DNA from: an uncultured Cellulomonadaceae bacterium
GTDB lineage: Bacteria > Actinomycetota > Actinomycetes > Actinomycetales > Cellulomonadaceae
Length of the DNA stretch: 64,000 nt
Direction of reading: 5' to 3'
Assembly (NCBI GenBank): GCA_947495165.1
Contig: CANLXM010000001.1
Span: 1,054,001 to 1,118,000 of the forward strand
Shown: positions 17,065 through 27,711 of the stretch, in pieces
How the letters are laid out: each line of letters opens with the position of its first letter
Numbering within the stretch: position 1 is the stretch's first letter
Translations under genes and position numbers: made by a program
The notes under the pieces: generated by a model
Database searches by the model: none
What the model saw: only the letters and a program-made list of their open reading frames with translations
Told to the model about the DNA's origin: nothing

Positions 17065-18744
17065 CTACTTGCGCTTCGCCCGGTAGTACTCGATCAGGCC
17101 ACGCGTCGAGGGGTCCTGCGCCTCGATCGCCGCGGTGTCCCCGCCGACCGCAGGGGCGATCTCGGTAGCGAGCTTCTTGCCGAGCTCGACGCCCCACTGG
17201 TCGAAGCTGTCCAGTCCCCAGACGATGCCCTCGACGAACGTGATGTGCTCGTACAGCGCGATGAGCTGGCCGAGCACGGACGGCGTGAGCGCCGGGGCCA
17301 TGATCGACGTCGTCGGCCGGTTGCCCTCGAACACGCGCGCGGAGACGAGCTCCTCGGCGGTGCCCTCGGCCCGGACCTCGTCGGCGGTCTTGCCGAACGC
17401 GAGCGCCTTCGTCTGGGCGAAGAAGTTCGCGAGGAAGAGCTCGTGCACGTCGGCCTCGCCGTCGCGCAGGGGGTGCGCCGGGGTGGCGACCGCGATGAAG
17501 TCGGCCGGGATGAGGCGCGTGCCCTGGTGGATGAGCTGGTAGAACGCGTGCTGGCCGTTCGTGCCGGGCTCGCCCCAGAACACCTCACCGGTCGCGGTGG
17601 TGACGGGCGAGCCGTCCCAGCGCACCGACTTGCCGTTGGACTCCATCGTCAGCTGCTGCAGGTACGCCGGGAAGCGGTGCAGGTGCTGGGCGTAGGGCAG
17701 GACGGCGTGGGTGTGCGCGTCCAGGAAGTTCACGTACCAGACGTTCAGCATGCCCATGAGGACCGGCACGTTCTGGTGGAACGGCGTCGTGCGGAAGTGC
17801 TCGTCCATGGTGTGGAAGCCGGCGAGGAACTCGCGCAACCGCTCGGGGCCGATCGCGATCGCGAGGGAGGTGCCGATCGCGGAGGGGACGGAGTAGCGCC
17901 CACCCACCCAGTCCCAGAACCCGAACGCGTTGGTCGGGTCGATGCCGAAGGCCTCGACCTTGTCCAGGGCGGTCGAGACCGCGACGAAGTGCTTCGCGAC
18001 GGCGGCCGTGCGGGAGGCGTCGGTGTCCTCGATCGCGTCGGCCGCCGCGAGGGTCTCCCACAGCCACTCCCGCGCCAGGCGCGCGTTGGTGAGGGTCTCG
18101 AGCGTGCCGAACGTCTTCGACGCGACGATGAACAGCGTGGTCGTGGGGTCGAGGTCCGCGATGGTCTCGGCGACGTCCGTCGGGTCGATGTTCGACACAA
18201 AGCGCAGCTCGATGTCGCCCGCGTACGGCTTGAGGGCCTCGTACGCCATCACGGGTCCGAGGTCGGAGCCCCCGATGCCGATGTTCACGACCGTCTTCAC
18301 GGGCGCGCCGGTGACCCCGGTCCAGGCACCGGAGCGGACCTGCTCGGCGAACGCGCGGACCTTGGCCAGCTCGGCCTGGACGTCGGCGTCCACGTCCTGG
18401 CCGTCGACCGTGAGCCGCGGCTCGGCGCCCTCGGGGCGGCGCAGCGCGGTGTGCAGGACGGCGCGGTCCTCGGTGACGTTGATGTGGTCGCCGCGGAACA
18501 TCGCCTCGGTGCGCCCCGCCAGGTCGACCTGCTCGGCGAGCTGCACCAGCAGCGCGAGGATCTCGTCGGTGACGACGTTCTTCGACAGGTCGACGTGCAG
18601 GTCGCCCGCGGTGCGGGTCAGGCGCTGGGCGCGGTCCGGGTCGCTCGCGAACCACTCCCGCAGGTCAGGGCGCAGGGCGTCGCGGTGCTGGGACAGCTCG
18701 TGCCAGGCCGCGGTGGTCGTGGCGTCGATCGGTGTGGTGCTCAC
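17065..18744 (-). CDS. pgi: Glucose-6-phosphate isomerase
   Basis: Interconverts glucose-6-phosphate and fructose-6-phosphate in glycolysis and gluconeogenesis. It is a full-length 559-residue enzyme of the eukaryote/E. coli-like class. Signatures seen are [14 protein letters not shown] (near 153), [30 protein letters not shown], the active-site [18 protein letters not shown], and the C-terminal [15 protein letters not shown] with the catalytic lysine. Stand-alone promoter; the Nudix gene follows after 5 nt. Confidence 0.97.
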   Translation of the reverse strand: MSTTPIDATTTAAWHELSQHRDALRPDLREWFASDPDRAQRLTRTAGDLHVDLSKNVVTDEILALLVQLAEQVDLAGRTEAMFRGDHINVTEDRAVLHTALRRPEGAEPRLTVDGQDVDADVQAELAKVRAFAEQVRSGAWTGVTGAPVKTVVNIGIGGSDLGPVMAYEALKPYAGDIELRFVSNIDPTDVAETIADLDPTTTLFIVASKTFGTLETLTNARLAREWLWETLAAADAIEDTDASRTAAVAKHFVAVSTALDKVEAFGIDPTNAFGFWDWVGGRYSVPSAIGTSLAIAIGPERLREFLAGFHTMDEHFRTTPFHQNVPVLMGMLNVWYVNFLDAHTHAVLPYAQHLHRFPAYLQQLTMESNGKSVRWDGSPVTTATGEVFWGEPGTNGQHAFYQLIHQGTRLIPADFIAVATPAHPLRDGEADVHELFLANFFAQTKALAFGKTADEVRAEGTAEELVSARVFEGNRPTTSIMAPALTPSVLGQLIALYEHITFVEGIVWGLDSFDQWGVELGKKLATEIAPAVGGDTAAIEAQDPSTRGLIEYYRAKRK

Positions 18745-18833
18745 GGGACTCCTTCTCGCAAAGTGACGGGTCTACCGTAGGCCCATCCTCCACCAGGACG
18801 ACCGGGACGTCTTGCCCGGCAGCACCGAGGGCG

Positions 18834-20609
18834 TCAGTCGATGACGCACACGGTGGTGCCCGCGGTGACCCCGTCCCCGACCTTGGCCGTCAGGTCGCGC
18901 ACCGTCCCCGCGCGGTGCGCCAGCAGCGGCTGCTCCATCTTCATGGCCTCGAGCACGACGACGAGGTCGCCCGCCTCGACCGTGTCGCCGTCGGCGACCG
19001 CGACCTTGACGATCGTGCCCTGCATCGGCGAGGTGAGCGTGTTGCCGCCCGACGCCGTCGTGCGCGTGCCGCCGTTGCGGCGGGGCCGGCGGGCGGGCCC
19101 GCGTGCGGCGCCCGGGCGCCCGAGGCTGAGCCCGGCCGGGATGACGACCTCGAGGCGCTTGCCGCCGACCTCGACGACGACCCGCTCGGTGCTGGGCGCG
19201 GGGGCGTCGTCGGGCTCGGTCTGGGCGGGCGCGCGGCCGAGGGTGGCGAGCGTGTCCGCGAACGTCGTCTCGATCCAGCGGGTGTGCACCCGGAAGGGCG
19301 CGTCGTCGGCCGGGACGAAGTCCGGGCAGTCCATGACGGCGCGGTGGAACGGCACGACCGTGGCGATGCCCTCGATCTCCAGCTCGCGCAGGGCGCGCCG
19401 GGCGCGCTGGGCGGCCTCGCGACGAGTGGCGCCCGTGACGATGAGCTTGGCGATCATCGAGTCGAACGAGCCGGACAGGACGTCGCCCTCCTGGACGCCC
19501 GAGTCGACGCGCACGCCGGGGCCGGTGGGGAACCGCAGGCGGGTGATCCGCCCAGGGGTGGGCATGAACCCCGCCGCGGGGTCCTCGCCGTTGAGGCGGA
19601 ACTCGAACGAGTGGCCGCGCGTGTCCACGTGGTCGTAGCCCAGGGGCTCGCCGGCCGCGATGCGCAGCTGCTCGCGCACGAGGTCGATGCCGGTGACCTC
19701 CTCGGTGACTGGGTGCTCCACCTGCAGGCGCGTGTTGACCTCGAGGAAGGACAGCGTCCCGTCGAGCCCGACGAGGAACTCGCACGTGCCCGCGCCGACG
19801 TAGCCGGCCTCGCGCAGGATCGCTGCCGACGCGCGGTAGAGCTCGGCGGTCTGGGCCTCGGTGAGGAACGGCGCGGGGGCCTCCTCGACGAGCTTCTGGT
19901 GGCGGCGCTGCAGCGAGCAGTCCCGGGTGGAGACGACGACGACGCCGCCGTGGGAGTCCGCGAGGCACTGGGTCTCGACGTGCCGCGGGGAGTCGAGGTA
20001 GCGCTCGACGAAGCACTCGCCGCGGCCGAACGCGGCCGTGGCCTCGCGCACGGCGGAGTCGTAGAGCTCGGCGATCTCCTCGTGCGTGCGGGCGACCTTG
20101 AGGCCGCGCCCCCCGCCGCCGAACGCCGCCTTGATGGCGATGGGGAGGCCGTGGTCGCGGGCGAAGTCCTGGACCTCGCGCACGTCCGTGACCGGGTCCG
20201 GGGTGCCCGGGACGAGGGGAGCGCCGGCGCGGGCCGCGATGTGGCGCGCGCTGACCTTGTCCCCGAGGGCGTCGATCGCTGCGGGCGACGGGCCCACCCA
20301 GACCAGGCCGGCGTCGAGCACCGCGCGGGCGAAGTCGGCGTTCTCGGCGAGGAAGCCGTAGCCCGGGTGCACGGCGTCGGCACCGCTGCGGCGGGCCACG
20401 TCGATGAGCTTGGCGACGTCGAGGTAGGTCTCGGCCGAGGTGGCCCCGCCGAGGGCGAAGGCCTCGTCGGCGAGCCGGACGTGCAGCGCGTCACGGTCGG
20501 GGTCGGCGTAGACGGCGACGCTCGCGATCTCGGCGTCGGCGCAGGCGCGGACGATGCGGACGGCGATCTCGCCGCGGTTGGCGATCAGGACCTTGGTGAT
20601 GACGGGCAC
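18834..20609 (-). CDS. accA3: Acyl-CoA carboxylase alpha subunit (biotin carboxylase plus BCCP)
   Basis: ATP-dependent carboxylation of biotin for acetyl-/propionyl-CoA carboxylase. The 591-residue protein has a biotin-carboxylase N-domain ([17 protein letters not shown]), an ATP-grasp domain with [36 protein letters not shown], and the C-terminal domain. It ends in a biotinyl domain with [13 protein letters not shown], where Lys is biotinylated. It lies 5 kb from the beta and epsilon subunits rather than beside them, the usual actinobacterial dispersion. Propionyl versus acetyl preference cannot be told from sequence. Confidence 0.95.
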   Translation of the reverse strand: MPVITKVLIANRGEIAVRIVRACADAEIASVAVYADPDRDALHVRLADEAFALGGATSAETYLDVAKLIDVARRSGADAVHPGYGFLAENADFARAVLDAGLVWVGPSPAAIDALGDKVSARHIAARAGAPLVPGTPDPVTDVREVQDFARDHGLPIAIKAAFGGGGRGLKVARTHEEIAELYDSAVREATAAFGRGECFVERYLDSPRHVETQCLADSHGGVVVVSTRDCSLQRRHQKLVEEAPAPFLTEAQTAELYRASAAILREAGYVGAGTCEFLVGLDGTLSFLEVNTRLQVEHPVTEEVTGIDLVREQLRIAAGEPLGYDHVDTRGHSFEFRLNGEDPAAGFMPTPGRITRLRFPTGPGVRVDSGVQEGDVLSGSFDSMIAKLIVTGATRREAAQRARRALRELEIEGIATVVPFHRAVMDCPDFVPADDAPFRVHTRWIETTFADTLATLGRAPAQTEPDDAPAPSTERVVVEVGGKRLEVVIPAGLSLGRPGAARGPARRPRRNGGTRTTASGGNTLTSPMQGTIVKVAVADGDTVEAGDLVVVLEAMKMEQPLLAHRAGTVRDLTAKVGDGVTAGTTVCVID

Positions 20610-20699
20610 GGCTCACCGTAACGCGCCTGGTGGGACGCGCTGGTGGTCGACGCGGGAGCTGGCCAGAACATTGGCGGCCGGTCCAAGGACCTCACCGCT

Positions 20700-20722
20700 G
20701 GGTTGTGGGGATCTGACAACCC
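20700..20722. promoter_or_regulatory. Inverted repeat upstream of the alpha-subunit gene
   Basis: GGGTTGT and ACAACCC are separated by 9 nt, about 95 nt upstream of the acyl-CoA carboxylase alpha start. A GTTGTGG palindrome also stands upstream of the beta-subunit gene (27712-27730). A shared operator is possible but only weakly supported. Confidence 0.3.
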
Positions 20723-20761
20723 GCCAGCACGAACGGCCCGACGGCGCGCCCGTGGTTGTCG

Positions 20762-21403
20762 TCAGTGCACAACGGCAGGGGCGGTCGACCCGGTCGCCCA
20801 GAGCTCGTGGAAGGCGACGCCGACCTCCCCGAGCAGGCTCCGCAGCAGCGGCAGGCTGACGCCGACGACGCCGTGGTAGTCACCCGTGATCGCCTCGACG
20901 TACGGCCCGCCGAGCCCGTCGACGGTGAACGCGCCCGCGACCCGCAGGGGCTCGCCGGTCGCGACATAAGCGTCGATCTCCGCGTCGGTGAGGTCGGCGA
21001 ACCGGACGCCCGTCGCGCTCGTGCGGCCGACGGCGCGGCCGGGGGTGCCCGGGCGGACGTCGACCAGCCAGTGCCCGGTGTGCAGCACGGCCTCGCGCCC
21101 GCGCATCGACCGCCAGCGGGCGATCGCGACCTCCGGCGTGCCCGGCTTGCCGTAGATCTCGCCGTCGAGCTCGAGCATCGAGTCGCAGCCCAGCACGAGG
21201 TCGGTCGCCGGGTCGGTCGCCGCGACGTCCTCCGCCTTCGCGCGGGCGAGCGTGAGGACGGCGTCGCCGGGGGACAACGGGCCGGCTGCGACGAGGACGG
21301 CGTCCTCGTCGACGCCGGAGACCTGGACCGCGGGGTGGACCCCGGCGGCGCGCAGGGTGCTGAGGCGGGCGGGGGACGCGGAGGCGAGCAGGAGTCGGGT
21401 CAC
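20762..21403 (-). CDS. maf: Maf-family nucleotide pyrophosphatase
   Basis: Nucleoside-triphosphate pyrophosphatase (dTTP/UTP or modified nucleotides) with house-cleaning or septum-related roles. A 213-residue protein with RLLLASASPARLSTLR at the N-terminus, VLGCDSMLELDGEIYGKP in the middle and GAFTVDGLGGPYVEAITGDY near the C-terminus, all Maf signatures. GTG 21403 was chosen since the family begins at this strand; the frame continues upstream without plausible protein. Downstream is the acyl-CoA carboxylase alpha gene. Confidence 0.92.
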   Translation of the reverse strand: MTRLLLASASPARLSTLRAAGVHPAVQVSGVDEDAVLVAAGPLSPGDAVLTLARAKAEDVAATDPATDLVLGCDSMLELDGEIYGKPGTPEVAIARWRSMRGREAVLHTGHWLVDVRPGTPGRAVGRTSATGVRFADLTDAEIDAYVATGEPLRVAGAFTVDGLGGPYVEAITGDYHGVVGVSLPLLRSLLGEVGVAFHELWATGSTAPAVVH

Positions 21404-21528
21404 CGCACGAGCGTAGGTGAGAGGACCTTTGTCCCGCTGTCCTGGCGGGCCCGGAGGACCATCATGGAGACGTGGAGAGCGAGGGGTCTTCCTCCCACCG
21501 GGCGGCTCGCGCCGCCCCCTGAACGAAG

Positions 21529-21581
21529 CGTGGGTGCCCGCCGGGCATACGTACCCCTCCGGAGCCAGGCGGGCACCCACG
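21529..21581. terminator. Hairpin downstream of the DUF885 gene
   Basis: A 14-bp perfect stem (21529-21542 with 21568-21581; CGTGGGTGCCCGCC) and a 25-nt loop lie just beyond the DUF885 stop codon and upstream of maf. It is likely the terminator of the minus-strand DUF885 transcript. Confidence 0.65.
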
Positions 21582-21594
21582 TTTCACTCTGTCG

Positions 21595-23274
21595 TCAGGT
21601 CAGCGCCTCGCGCAGCACGTCGAGGCCGACGGACCCGAGGTTCAGCGCGCGCTCGTGGAACGCCCGCAGGTCGAGCTCCTCGCCGCGCGCCGCCGCAGCC
21701 GCGCGGGCGGCGTCCCGCGCCTGCTCCCACAGGCGCTGCCCCACCTTGTACGACGGCGCCTGGCCCGGCCACCCGAGGTAGCGGTTGAGCTCGAACCGCA
21801 CGAACTCCTCCGGCATGTTCACGTTCGCGCGCAGGAACTCCCAGCCCTTGTCGGCGTCCCAGGTGCCGCCGCCCCACTCGGGCGGGCAGGGGAGCTGCAG
21901 GTGCATGCCGAGGTCGACGACGACGCGCGCTGCGCGCAGCCGCTGGGCGTCGAGCATGCCGAGCCGGTCGCCCGGGTCGTCGAGGAACCCGAGGTCGGCC
22001 ATCAGGCGCTCGGCGTACAGCGCCCAGCCCTCACCGTGCCCCGAGACCCAGCAGCCCAGGCGGCGCCACGAGTTGAGGGTCGCGCGCTGGAAGACCGCCT
22101 GCCCCACCTGGAGGTGGTGGCCCGGGATGCCCTCGTGGTAGACGGTCGTCAGCTCGCGCCAGGTGTTGAACTCCTCGACGCCCGGGGGCACCGACCACCA
22201 CATGCGTCCCGGCCGCGTGAAGTCGTCCGAGGGCCCGGTGTAGTAGATGCCACCGGTCTGGGTGGGGGCGATCTTGCACTCGAGGGTGCGCAGCGGCTCG
22301 GCCACGGTGAAGTGCGTGCCGTCGAGGGCGGCGATCGCCGCGTCCGAGGTCTCCTGCATCCACGCCTGCAGCGCGGCGGTGCCGTGCAGCTTGCGGGCGG
22401 GGTCCGCGTCGAGCGCGGCCACGGCGTCCTCGATGCTCGCGTCCGGCCCGGCGACCTCGTGCGCGATCGCCTGCTGCTCGGCGACCACGCGGGCGAGCTC
22501 CTCGAGCCCCCACGCGTATGTCGCGTCGAGGTCGACGGTCGCGCCGAGGAAGTAGCGGGACCACAGGGCGTACCGCTCGCGCCCGGCCGCGTCCTCGGGG
22601 CGGGCGAGCGCGGCCATGTCGCCGGCGAGGAAGTCGGCCAGGGTCGCGTAGGCGCCGATCGCGCCGACGGCGGCGGCGTCCAGGCTGGCCCGCAGCCCCG
22701 CGGGCAGGTCCGCCGGTGCGCCGTCGACGAAGGTGCGGAAGAACGACGTCGTCGGCTCGGCGAGCTCGCGCGCCTGGGTCGCGGCCTCGGCGACCTGACG
22801 GCGCGCGGCCGCGTTACCCTGGGCCGCGCCGGCCCGCAGGGACTCGACGTAGCCGTCGACGGCGCCCGGCAGGCCCGCCATGCGGCTCGCGATGTTCGCC
22901 CAGTCCTGCTCGGTTGCCGTGGGCATGATGTCGAACACGTCGCGCAGGTCCTGCACCGGGGAGGCGATGTTGTTCAGGCTCGCGAGGTGCTCGCCGGCCT
23001 CGGCGAGCTCGACCTGCAGCCCGAGGCGCTCCCGCATCGCCGCGACGGTCACCCGGTCGACGTCGTCGGCGACCTCGACCGTGTCGAGCTCGCGGAGTGT
23101 GGCGCGGTCGAGGGCGGTCTGGGCGGCGAGCCCCGCAGGGGAGTAGTCGCCGATCAGGTGGTCGTAGCCGCTCAGGCCCATGGCGGTGGCGGCGAGCGGG
23201 TCGAGCTCCGCGGTGGCCACGAGGTAGCGGTCGGCGAGGGCGTCGACCGCGGTGGGGATGCGTTCGGAAGTCAT
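21595..23274 (-). CDS. DUF885-family metallopeptidase-like protein
   Basis: A 559-residue cytoplasmic protein of the DUF885 family, which is related to zinc carboxypeptidase-like enzymes. The core TTVYHEGIPGHHLQVGQ (about 373-389) carries the HExxxxH-type zinc motif with Glu. Further family blocks are GGIYYTGPSDDFTRPGRMW, GHGEGWALYAERLM, the second zinc-ligand region, and RYLGWPGQAPSYKVGQ. There is no signal peptide. Substrate unknown. It is monocistronic between a hairpin (21.5 kb) and the VKOR gene, which is divergent. Confidence 0.88.
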   Translation of the reverse strand: MTSERIPTAVDALADRYLVATAELDPLAATAMGLSGYDHLIGDYSPAGLAAQTALDRATLRELDTVEVADDVDRVTVAAMRERLGLQVELAEAGEHLASLNNIASPVQDLRDVFDIMPTATEQDWANIASRMAGLPGAVDGYVESLRAGAAQGNAAARRQVAEAATQARELAEPTTSFFRTFVDGAPADLPAGLRASLDAAAVGAIGAYATLADFLAGDMAALARPEDAAGRERYALWSRYFLGATVDLDATYAWGLEELARVVAEQQAIAHEVAGPDASIEDAVAALDADPARKLHGTAALQAWMQETSDAAIAALDGTHFTVAEPLRTLECKIAPTQTGGIYYTGPSDDFTRPGRMWWSVPPGVEEFNTWRELTTVYHEGIPGHHLQVGQAVFQRATLNSWRRLGCWVSGHGEGWALYAERLMADLGFLDDPGDRLGMLDAQRLRAARVVVDLGMHLQLPCPPEWGGGTWDADKGWEFLRANVNMPEEFVRFELNRYLGWPGQAPSYKVGQRLWEQARDAARAAAAARGEELDLRAFHERALNLGSVGLDVLREALT

Positions 23275-23397
23275 GGGGCGAGACTAGGACACCGTCCGAC
23301 GCGGACTCGCGAGCCCGGCTGATGCGCGAGGACGAACGTCCCGTGCGACCGGAGGTCCGCGCCCGCACGATGGGGAAGGACACTGAGGGGAGTCACC

Positions 23398-24060
23398 ATG
23401 ACGAGCACCATCGAGACGCGGGAGCCACGGGCGCGCAGGGCGCGTCCGGACGCCGTCGCGATGCCAGGCCTGCGTCACTCGAGGCGCTGGATCTTCGGGA
23501 CGATGCTGTTCTCCGCCGTCTGCAGCCTGATCGCGGCCTTCGTGCTGTCGATCGACGCGCTCGAGCTCGCGGCCGACCCCGGCGCCGACCTCGCCTGCAA
23601 CATCAACGCCGTGCTCAACTGCGGCGCGGTGGGGATCTCGCCGCAGGCGTCGCTGTTCGGGTTCCCCAACGCGTTCCTCGGCATGATCACCGAGCCCGTG
23701 GTGATCACCATCGCCGTCGCTGCGCTCGCGGGGATCCGGTTCCCGCGCTGGTTCATGTTCACCGCGCAGGTCATCTACTTCCTGGGCCTGATCTTCGCCT
23801 ACTGGCTGTTCGCGCAGTCGATGTTCACGATCGGCGCGCTGTGCCCCTGGTGCCTCGTCATCACGGTCGGCACCACGCTCGTGTTCATGACGCTGCTGCA
23901 CTACAACATCCTCGAGGGCAATCTCTACCTGCCCGACGCCGCCCAGGAGCGCGCGCTCTCGCTCGTCCGCAGCGACGCCGACCTCTTCCTCACCGTCGGG
24001 TGGTTGCTCCTGCTGGCGGCGTCCATCGTGCTCAAGTACGGCTCGGCGATCATCGGCTGA
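23398..24060 (+). CDS. Vitamin K epoxide reductase (VKOR) family protein
   Basis: A membrane oxidoreductase that reoxidises a periplasmic DsbA-like partner using quinone, supporting disulfide formation in secreted proteins. The 220-residue protein has about five spans, a CNINAVLNCG motif (outer cysteine pair, near 60-69) and the inner CPWC active-site motif in GALCPWCLV near 144-152. No thioredoxin domain is fused and no DsbA gene is adjacent. ATG 23398 is preceded by GAGGGGAG. Confidence 0.93.
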   Translation: MTSTIETREPRARRARPDAVAMPGLRHSRRWIFGTMLFSAVCSLIAAFVLSIDALELAADPGADLACNINAVLNCGAVGISPQASLFGFPNAFLGMITEPVVITIAVAALAGIRFPRWFMFTAQVIYFLGLIFAYWLFAQSMFTIGALCPWCLVITVGTTLVFMTLLHYNILEGNLYLPDAAQERALSLVRSDADLFLTVGWLLLLAASIVLKYGSAIIG

Positions 24061-24117
24061 TCGGAGCGTTCACCCTGGTCCGCTAGGGTGTCGCAGGCAG
24101 CGGGGGGACCACAGGGG

Positions 24118-25353
24118 ATGCAGGGGGAGCACGTGACGAGCAGCGCTACGCGCACGACCGCGCCAAGCGGGGCGGGGCGCACCGACGCGTCGGTATCGAC
24201 GCCGGCGGTCCCGGCCGCACCCGCGCGAGCGAGCCGCGACCCATGGCTCGACAACGCGCGGTTCCTCGCCGCGACGCTGATCCTGGTCCTGCACTTCGCC
24301 AAGCAGGTCCCGGGCGACAGCACGACCATCGACCTGCTCAACTTTGCGACCTGGCCCATGCGCGTGCCGCTGTACGCGCTCGTGGCGGGCTACTTCTCCA
24401 GCGCTGCACCCCTGCAGGGCCGCCGCGCCGTCGCGCTGCTGCGCAACGTCCTGTTCGTGTACCTCGTGTTCGAGCTGCTGGCGACGCTGCACAAGTGGTC
24501 GCTGACGGGCGTGCTCGCGTTCAACCCGGCCGCCCCGTCGTTCGCCCTGTGGTTCCTGCTCGCGCTCTTCCTGTGGCGCGTCACCCTGCCGCTGGTCGCG
24601 AACCTGCGTTTCCTGCTGCCCGTCGCGGTCGCGGCGAGCGCCGTGGCCTGCCTCGTGCCGTCCCTCGGGACGGATCTGGCCGCGGCCCGCACGATCGCGT
24701 TCTGGCCCGTCTTCCTCGTCGGCTTCAAGCTCAAGGAGGCGGGGCTGCACCGGGTGCTCGGCCCCCGCTGGGTACGGTTCGCCGCCGCCGGGCTGCTCCT
24801 CGGCTGGACGGCGTTCTGCTACCTGCGGATGGACACGTTCGAGAACCGGTGGTTCTCCATGCGCAAGCACTACTCCGGGACGATGACGGAAGAGCTCACG
24901 GAGGCCGCGATCCGGCTCGGCATCCTGACCGTGGCGGTGCTGGGAGCCCTGTCCCTGCTCGCGCTCGTGCCGCGGCGCCGACTCTGGGCCGTGACGTACC
25001 TGGGCTCCGGCTCGCTGTACGTGTACCTGCTGCACCCGTTCGTGCTCCGCGAGACCGACCGGACGGACTACTTCCGGTCCGTCGACAGCCTGGCGGAGAT
25101 CGCGGTGCTGCTGGCGGCCGGCGTCGTGCTCGCCTGCGTGCTCGCCTCCCCGCCGGTGCGACGCTGCACGCGCTGGCTCGTGCAGCCGCGCTACACGTGG
25201 CCGTTCGTCAGCGAGGCTGCGCGCCCCGCAGCGACGATCGTCGAGGTGCGCCCGTCCGTGGTGGACGCCGTCGCTAGCGCAGCGACCAGCGCCACGCCGT
25301 CGCCGGCGGGTTCCCGCGCAGACCGCGCGAGCGATCAGCCCAGTGCCCGCTGA
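24118..25353 (+). CDS. Acyltransferase family (type 3) membrane protein
   Basis: An integral membrane O-acyltransferase, probably modifying a cell-surface glycan. About 411 residues with ten predicted helices from residue 40 to 350. The N-terminal SRDPWLDNARFLAATLILVL box is typical of the fucose 4-O-acetylase/OafA-type family. ATG 24118 is preferred over GTG 24088 because a TAGGGT -10-like hexamer at 24084-24089 overlaps the latter and GGGGGGA at 24102-24108 is well spaced; GTG 24133 is a third option. Its last 80 nt overlap the convergent accE gene. Confidence 0.82.
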   Translation: MQGEHVTSSATRTTAPSGAGRTDASVSTPAVPAAPARASRDPWLDNARFLAATLILVLHFAKQVPGDSTTIDLLNFATWPMRVPLYALVAGYFSSAAPLQGRRAVALLRNVLFVYLVFELLATLHKWSLTGVLAFNPAAPSFALWFLLALFLWRVTLPLVANLRFLLPVAVAASAVACLVPSLGTDLAAARTIAFWPVFLVGFKLKEAGLHRVLGPRWVRFAAAGLLLGWTAFCYLRMDTFENRWFSMRKHYSGTMTEELTEAAIRLGILTVAVLGALSLLALVPRRRLWAVTYLGSGSLYVYLLHPFVLRETDRTDYFRSVDSLAEIAVLLAAGVVLACVLASPPVRRCTRWLVQPRYTWPFVSEAARPAATIVEVRPSVVDAVASAATSATPSPAGSRADRASDQPSAR

Positions 25354-25489
25354 GGTCGCCGCCGTCGTCGTCTGACGGGGCCTGCTCGCCGGCGGCGAGG
25401 CCGGCGACGAGCGCCGCGAGCTCGAGCTCGTCAGGCACGCCGCGCACGACCTGCATGCCCGGGCGCACGGACGCCTGATCCTCGCTCAC
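25274..25489 (-). CDS. accE: Acyl-CoA carboxylase epsilon subunit
   Basis: A 71-residue small subunit that stabilises actinobacterial acyl-CoA carboxylase complexes. The pattern QVVRGVPDELELAALVAGLA near the N-terminus and SGHWADRSRGLRGNPP...AWRWS at the C-terminus fit the AccE/PccE family. It follows the beta-subunit gene with one hypothetical gene between. The last 80 nt of the gene overlap the end of the convergent acyltransferase gene, so the two reading frames share DNA. Confidence 0.85.
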   Translation of the reverse strand: MSEDQASVRPGMQVVRGVPDELELAALVAGLAAGEQAPSDDDGGDLSGHWADRSRGLRGNPPATAWRWSLR

Positions 25490-25492
25490 GGG

Positions 25493-26056
25493 TCAGTCCT
25501 CCGCGTCGGTGTCGTCGTCGTCGCCGTAGACCGCGTCGCGGCTGAGCTCCCACTGACGCACCGTGAAGCCGGCGCCGATCAGCGAGGCCGCGATCGTGTT
25601 GCCGCCCTCCTCGAGGATCGAGAACGCCTCGTCCAGGCGCTCCTCGGTGCCCTCGACGCCGGGGGCGACGAGGAACTCCATGTCGAACACGACGGCGCCG
25701 TCCTCGTGCTCGCCGTCGGTGTCGTCGTCGGACTCCTCGCCGTCCTCCTCCCATGCCTCGATCGTGTGGCCCGAGACCAGGCCGAGGTCGGTCTCGAAGC
25801 GCTCGGAGATCGCGGCGTTCAGACGCGCGATCTCCTCCTCGACGGCTTCGATGCGGGGGTCGTCCTCGGCGGTCGGCGCGGCGAACTCGGCGCGGATCCC
25901 GACGGCGGTGTCGACGTAACGGTGCAGGCACGCGGTGAGCTCGTCGACCATCGCGTGCAGCGGCGCCGGGTCCACCACGAGCGGGGCGAGGTGACGCGGG
26001 TCCGTCTCCTCCTCGTCGCCGTCGTGCGGGTCGAATGCGGTGGGGTCGGTGCTCAT
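25493..26056 (-). CDS. Acidic hypothetical protein between beta and epsilon carboxylase subunits
   Basis: A 187-residue acidic soluble protein without a recognised domain. The middle (about 68-90, [20 protein letters not shown]) is likely helical, and the C-terminal half (about 120-180) may form a small alpha/beta fold. Start ATG overlaps the stop of the beta-subunit gene (ATGA) and accE begins 4 nt after its stop. It is thus an obligate neighbour in the carboxylase operon; a role in the complex is possible but unsupported. Confidence 0.75.
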   Translation of the reverse strand: MSTDPTAFDPHDGDEEETDPRHLAPLVVDPAPLHAMVDELTACLHRYVDTAVGIRAEFAAPTAEDDPRIEAVEEEIARLNAAISERFETDLGLVSGHTIEAWEEDGEESDDDTDGEHEDGAVVFDMEFLVAPGVEGTEERLDEAFSILEEGGNTIAASLIGAGFTVRQWELSRDAVYGDDDDTDAED

Positions 26057-27645
26057 AGCGGAATGTTCCCATGCTTCTTGGGGGGCAGCGAGGCACGCTT
26101 GGTGCGCAGGGCGCGCAGGGCGCGGACCACCTGGACACGCGTCTGCGAGGGGTCGATCACGTCGTCGACGTACCCGCGCTGGGCCGCGCCCCACGGGTTG
26201 ACGATCTCGTCCTCGTACTCGGCCGTGAGGCGCGCACGCTCCGCGGCCTCGTCGCCGCCCTCGGCGGCCACCCCGCGCAAGGTCGAGCGGTGCAGGATGT
26301 TCACCGCGCCCGCGGCGCCCATGACGGCGATCTGCGCGGTGGGCCACGCGAGGTTGACGTCGGCGCCCAGCTGCTTGGAGCCCATCACGATGTACGCGCC
26401 GCCGTAGGCCTTGCGCGTGATGATCGTGACGAGGGGGACGGTGGCCTCGGCGTAGGCGTAGATGAGCTTGGCGCCACGGCGGATGATGCCGTTCCACTCC
26501 TGGTCGGTGCCGGGCAGGAACCCGGGGACGTCCACGAGGGTCAGCACGGGGATGTTGAACGCGTCGCAGGTGCGCACGAACCGCGCGGCCTTCTCAGCGG
26601 CGTTGATGTCGAGCGTGCCGGCCATGGACATGGGCTGGTTGGCGACGATCCCGACCGCGTGGCCCTCGACGTGCGCGAACCCGACGATCACGTTGGTCGC
26701 GTACAGCGCCTGGATCTCGAGCAGCTCGCCGTCGTCGACGATGTGCTCGATCACGGTGCGCATGTCGTACGGCGTGGAGTCCGAGTCCGGGATCAGCGTG
26801 TCCAGCTCGAGGTCGAGCTCGGTGACCTCGAGCTCGGGGTCCGCGCCGAACGTGGGCGGGTCCGCGAGGTTGTTCTGCGGCAGGAACGCCAGCAGGTGCC
26901 GCACGAAGTCGAGGGCGTCGTCCTCGTCGTCGGCCATGTAGTGCGCGACGCCGGAGCGCTCGTTGTGCGTCCGGGCGCCGCCGAGCTCCTCGAAGCCGAC
27001 GTCCTCGCCGGTGACCGAGCGGATCACGTCGGGCCCGGTGATGAACATGTTGGACGTGCCGTCGGCCATCACGATGAAGTCCGTGAGCGCGGGGGAGTAC
27101 ACGGCGCCGCCGGCGCTCGGGCCGAGGATCAGGGAGATCTGCGGGATCACGCCCGAGGCCGCGACGTTGCGGCGGAAGATCTCCGCGAACTGGGTCAGGG
27201 CCGCGACGCCCTCCTGGATGCGCGCACCGCCGCCGTCGGAGATGCCGATCAGCGGCACGCCCGTGCGCAGGGCGAGGTCCATGACCTTGGTGATCTTCTG
27301 GCCGTGCACCTCGCCCAGGCTCCCGCCGAACACGGTGAAGTCCTGGGAGTAGATGCAGACCTGGCGTCCGTCGATGGTGCCGTGCCCGACGACGACGCCG
27401 TCGCCCGCCACCTTGCGCTTGTCCAGGCCGAAGCTCGTGGAGCGGTGGGTGGCGTACGCGTCGAGCTCGACGAACGTGCCCGGGTCGAGCAGCTCGGTGA
27501 CGCGCTCGCGGGCGGACTTCTTGCTGCGCGCGTGCTGCTTGTCCTGCGCGGCGGCCTCGGGGACGTCGACGGCGGCGGTGCGGCGCGCGGCCAGGTCCTC
27601 GAGCTTCGCGGCGGTGCGGTTCTCGGCGATGGGGTTGTCGGTCAC
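26053..27645 (-). CDS. accD5: Acyl-CoA carboxylase beta subunit (carboxyltransferase)
   Basis: Transfers the carboxyl group from carboxybiotin to acetyl- or propionyl-CoA. 530 residues, full length for AccD5/PccB. Visible are [89 protein letters not shown] and [20 protein letters not shown], the two oxyanion-hole regions of carboxyltransferases. It heads an operon with the 25493 gene and accE, and is divergent from birA, which biotinylates the partner alpha chain. Confidence 0.96.
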   Translation of the reverse strand: MTDNPIAENRTAAKLEDLAARRTAAVDVPEAAAQDKQHARSKKSARERVTELLDPGTFVELDAYATHRSTSFGLDKRKVAGDGVVVGHGTIDGRQVCIYSQDFTVFGGSLGEVHGQKITKVMDLALRTGVPLIGISDGGGARIQEGVAALTQFAEIFRRNVAASGVIPQISLILGPSAGGAVYSPALTDFIVMADGTSNMFITGPDVIRSVTGEDVGFEELGGARTHNERSGVAHYMADDEDDALDFVRHLLAFLPQNNLADPPTFGADPELEVTELDLELDTLIPDSDSTPYDMRTVIEHIVDDGELLEIQALYATNVIVGFAHVEGHAVGIVANQPMSMAGTLDINAAEKAARFVRTCDAFNIPVLTLVDVPGFLPGTDQEWNGIIRRGAKLIYAYAEATVPLVTIITRKAYGGAYIVMGSKQLGADVNLAWPTAQIAVMGAAGAVNILHRSTLRGVAAEGGDEAAERARLTAEYEDEIVNPWGAAQRGYVDDVIDPSQTRVQVVRALRALRTKRASLPPKKHGNIPL

Positions 27646-27711
27646 CCCACGAGACTAGGGCTTCCGTCCTAGGTCGAGGCGGGAGATCGCGGTGCGCGTT
27701 CCCTCGGTCGT

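Noticed and set aside
20643..20879. A 78-codon plus-strand frame between the carboxylase alpha gene and maf
   Set aside because: It overlaps the 3' end of maf on the opposite strand, has no ribosome-binding site and no recognisable sequence.
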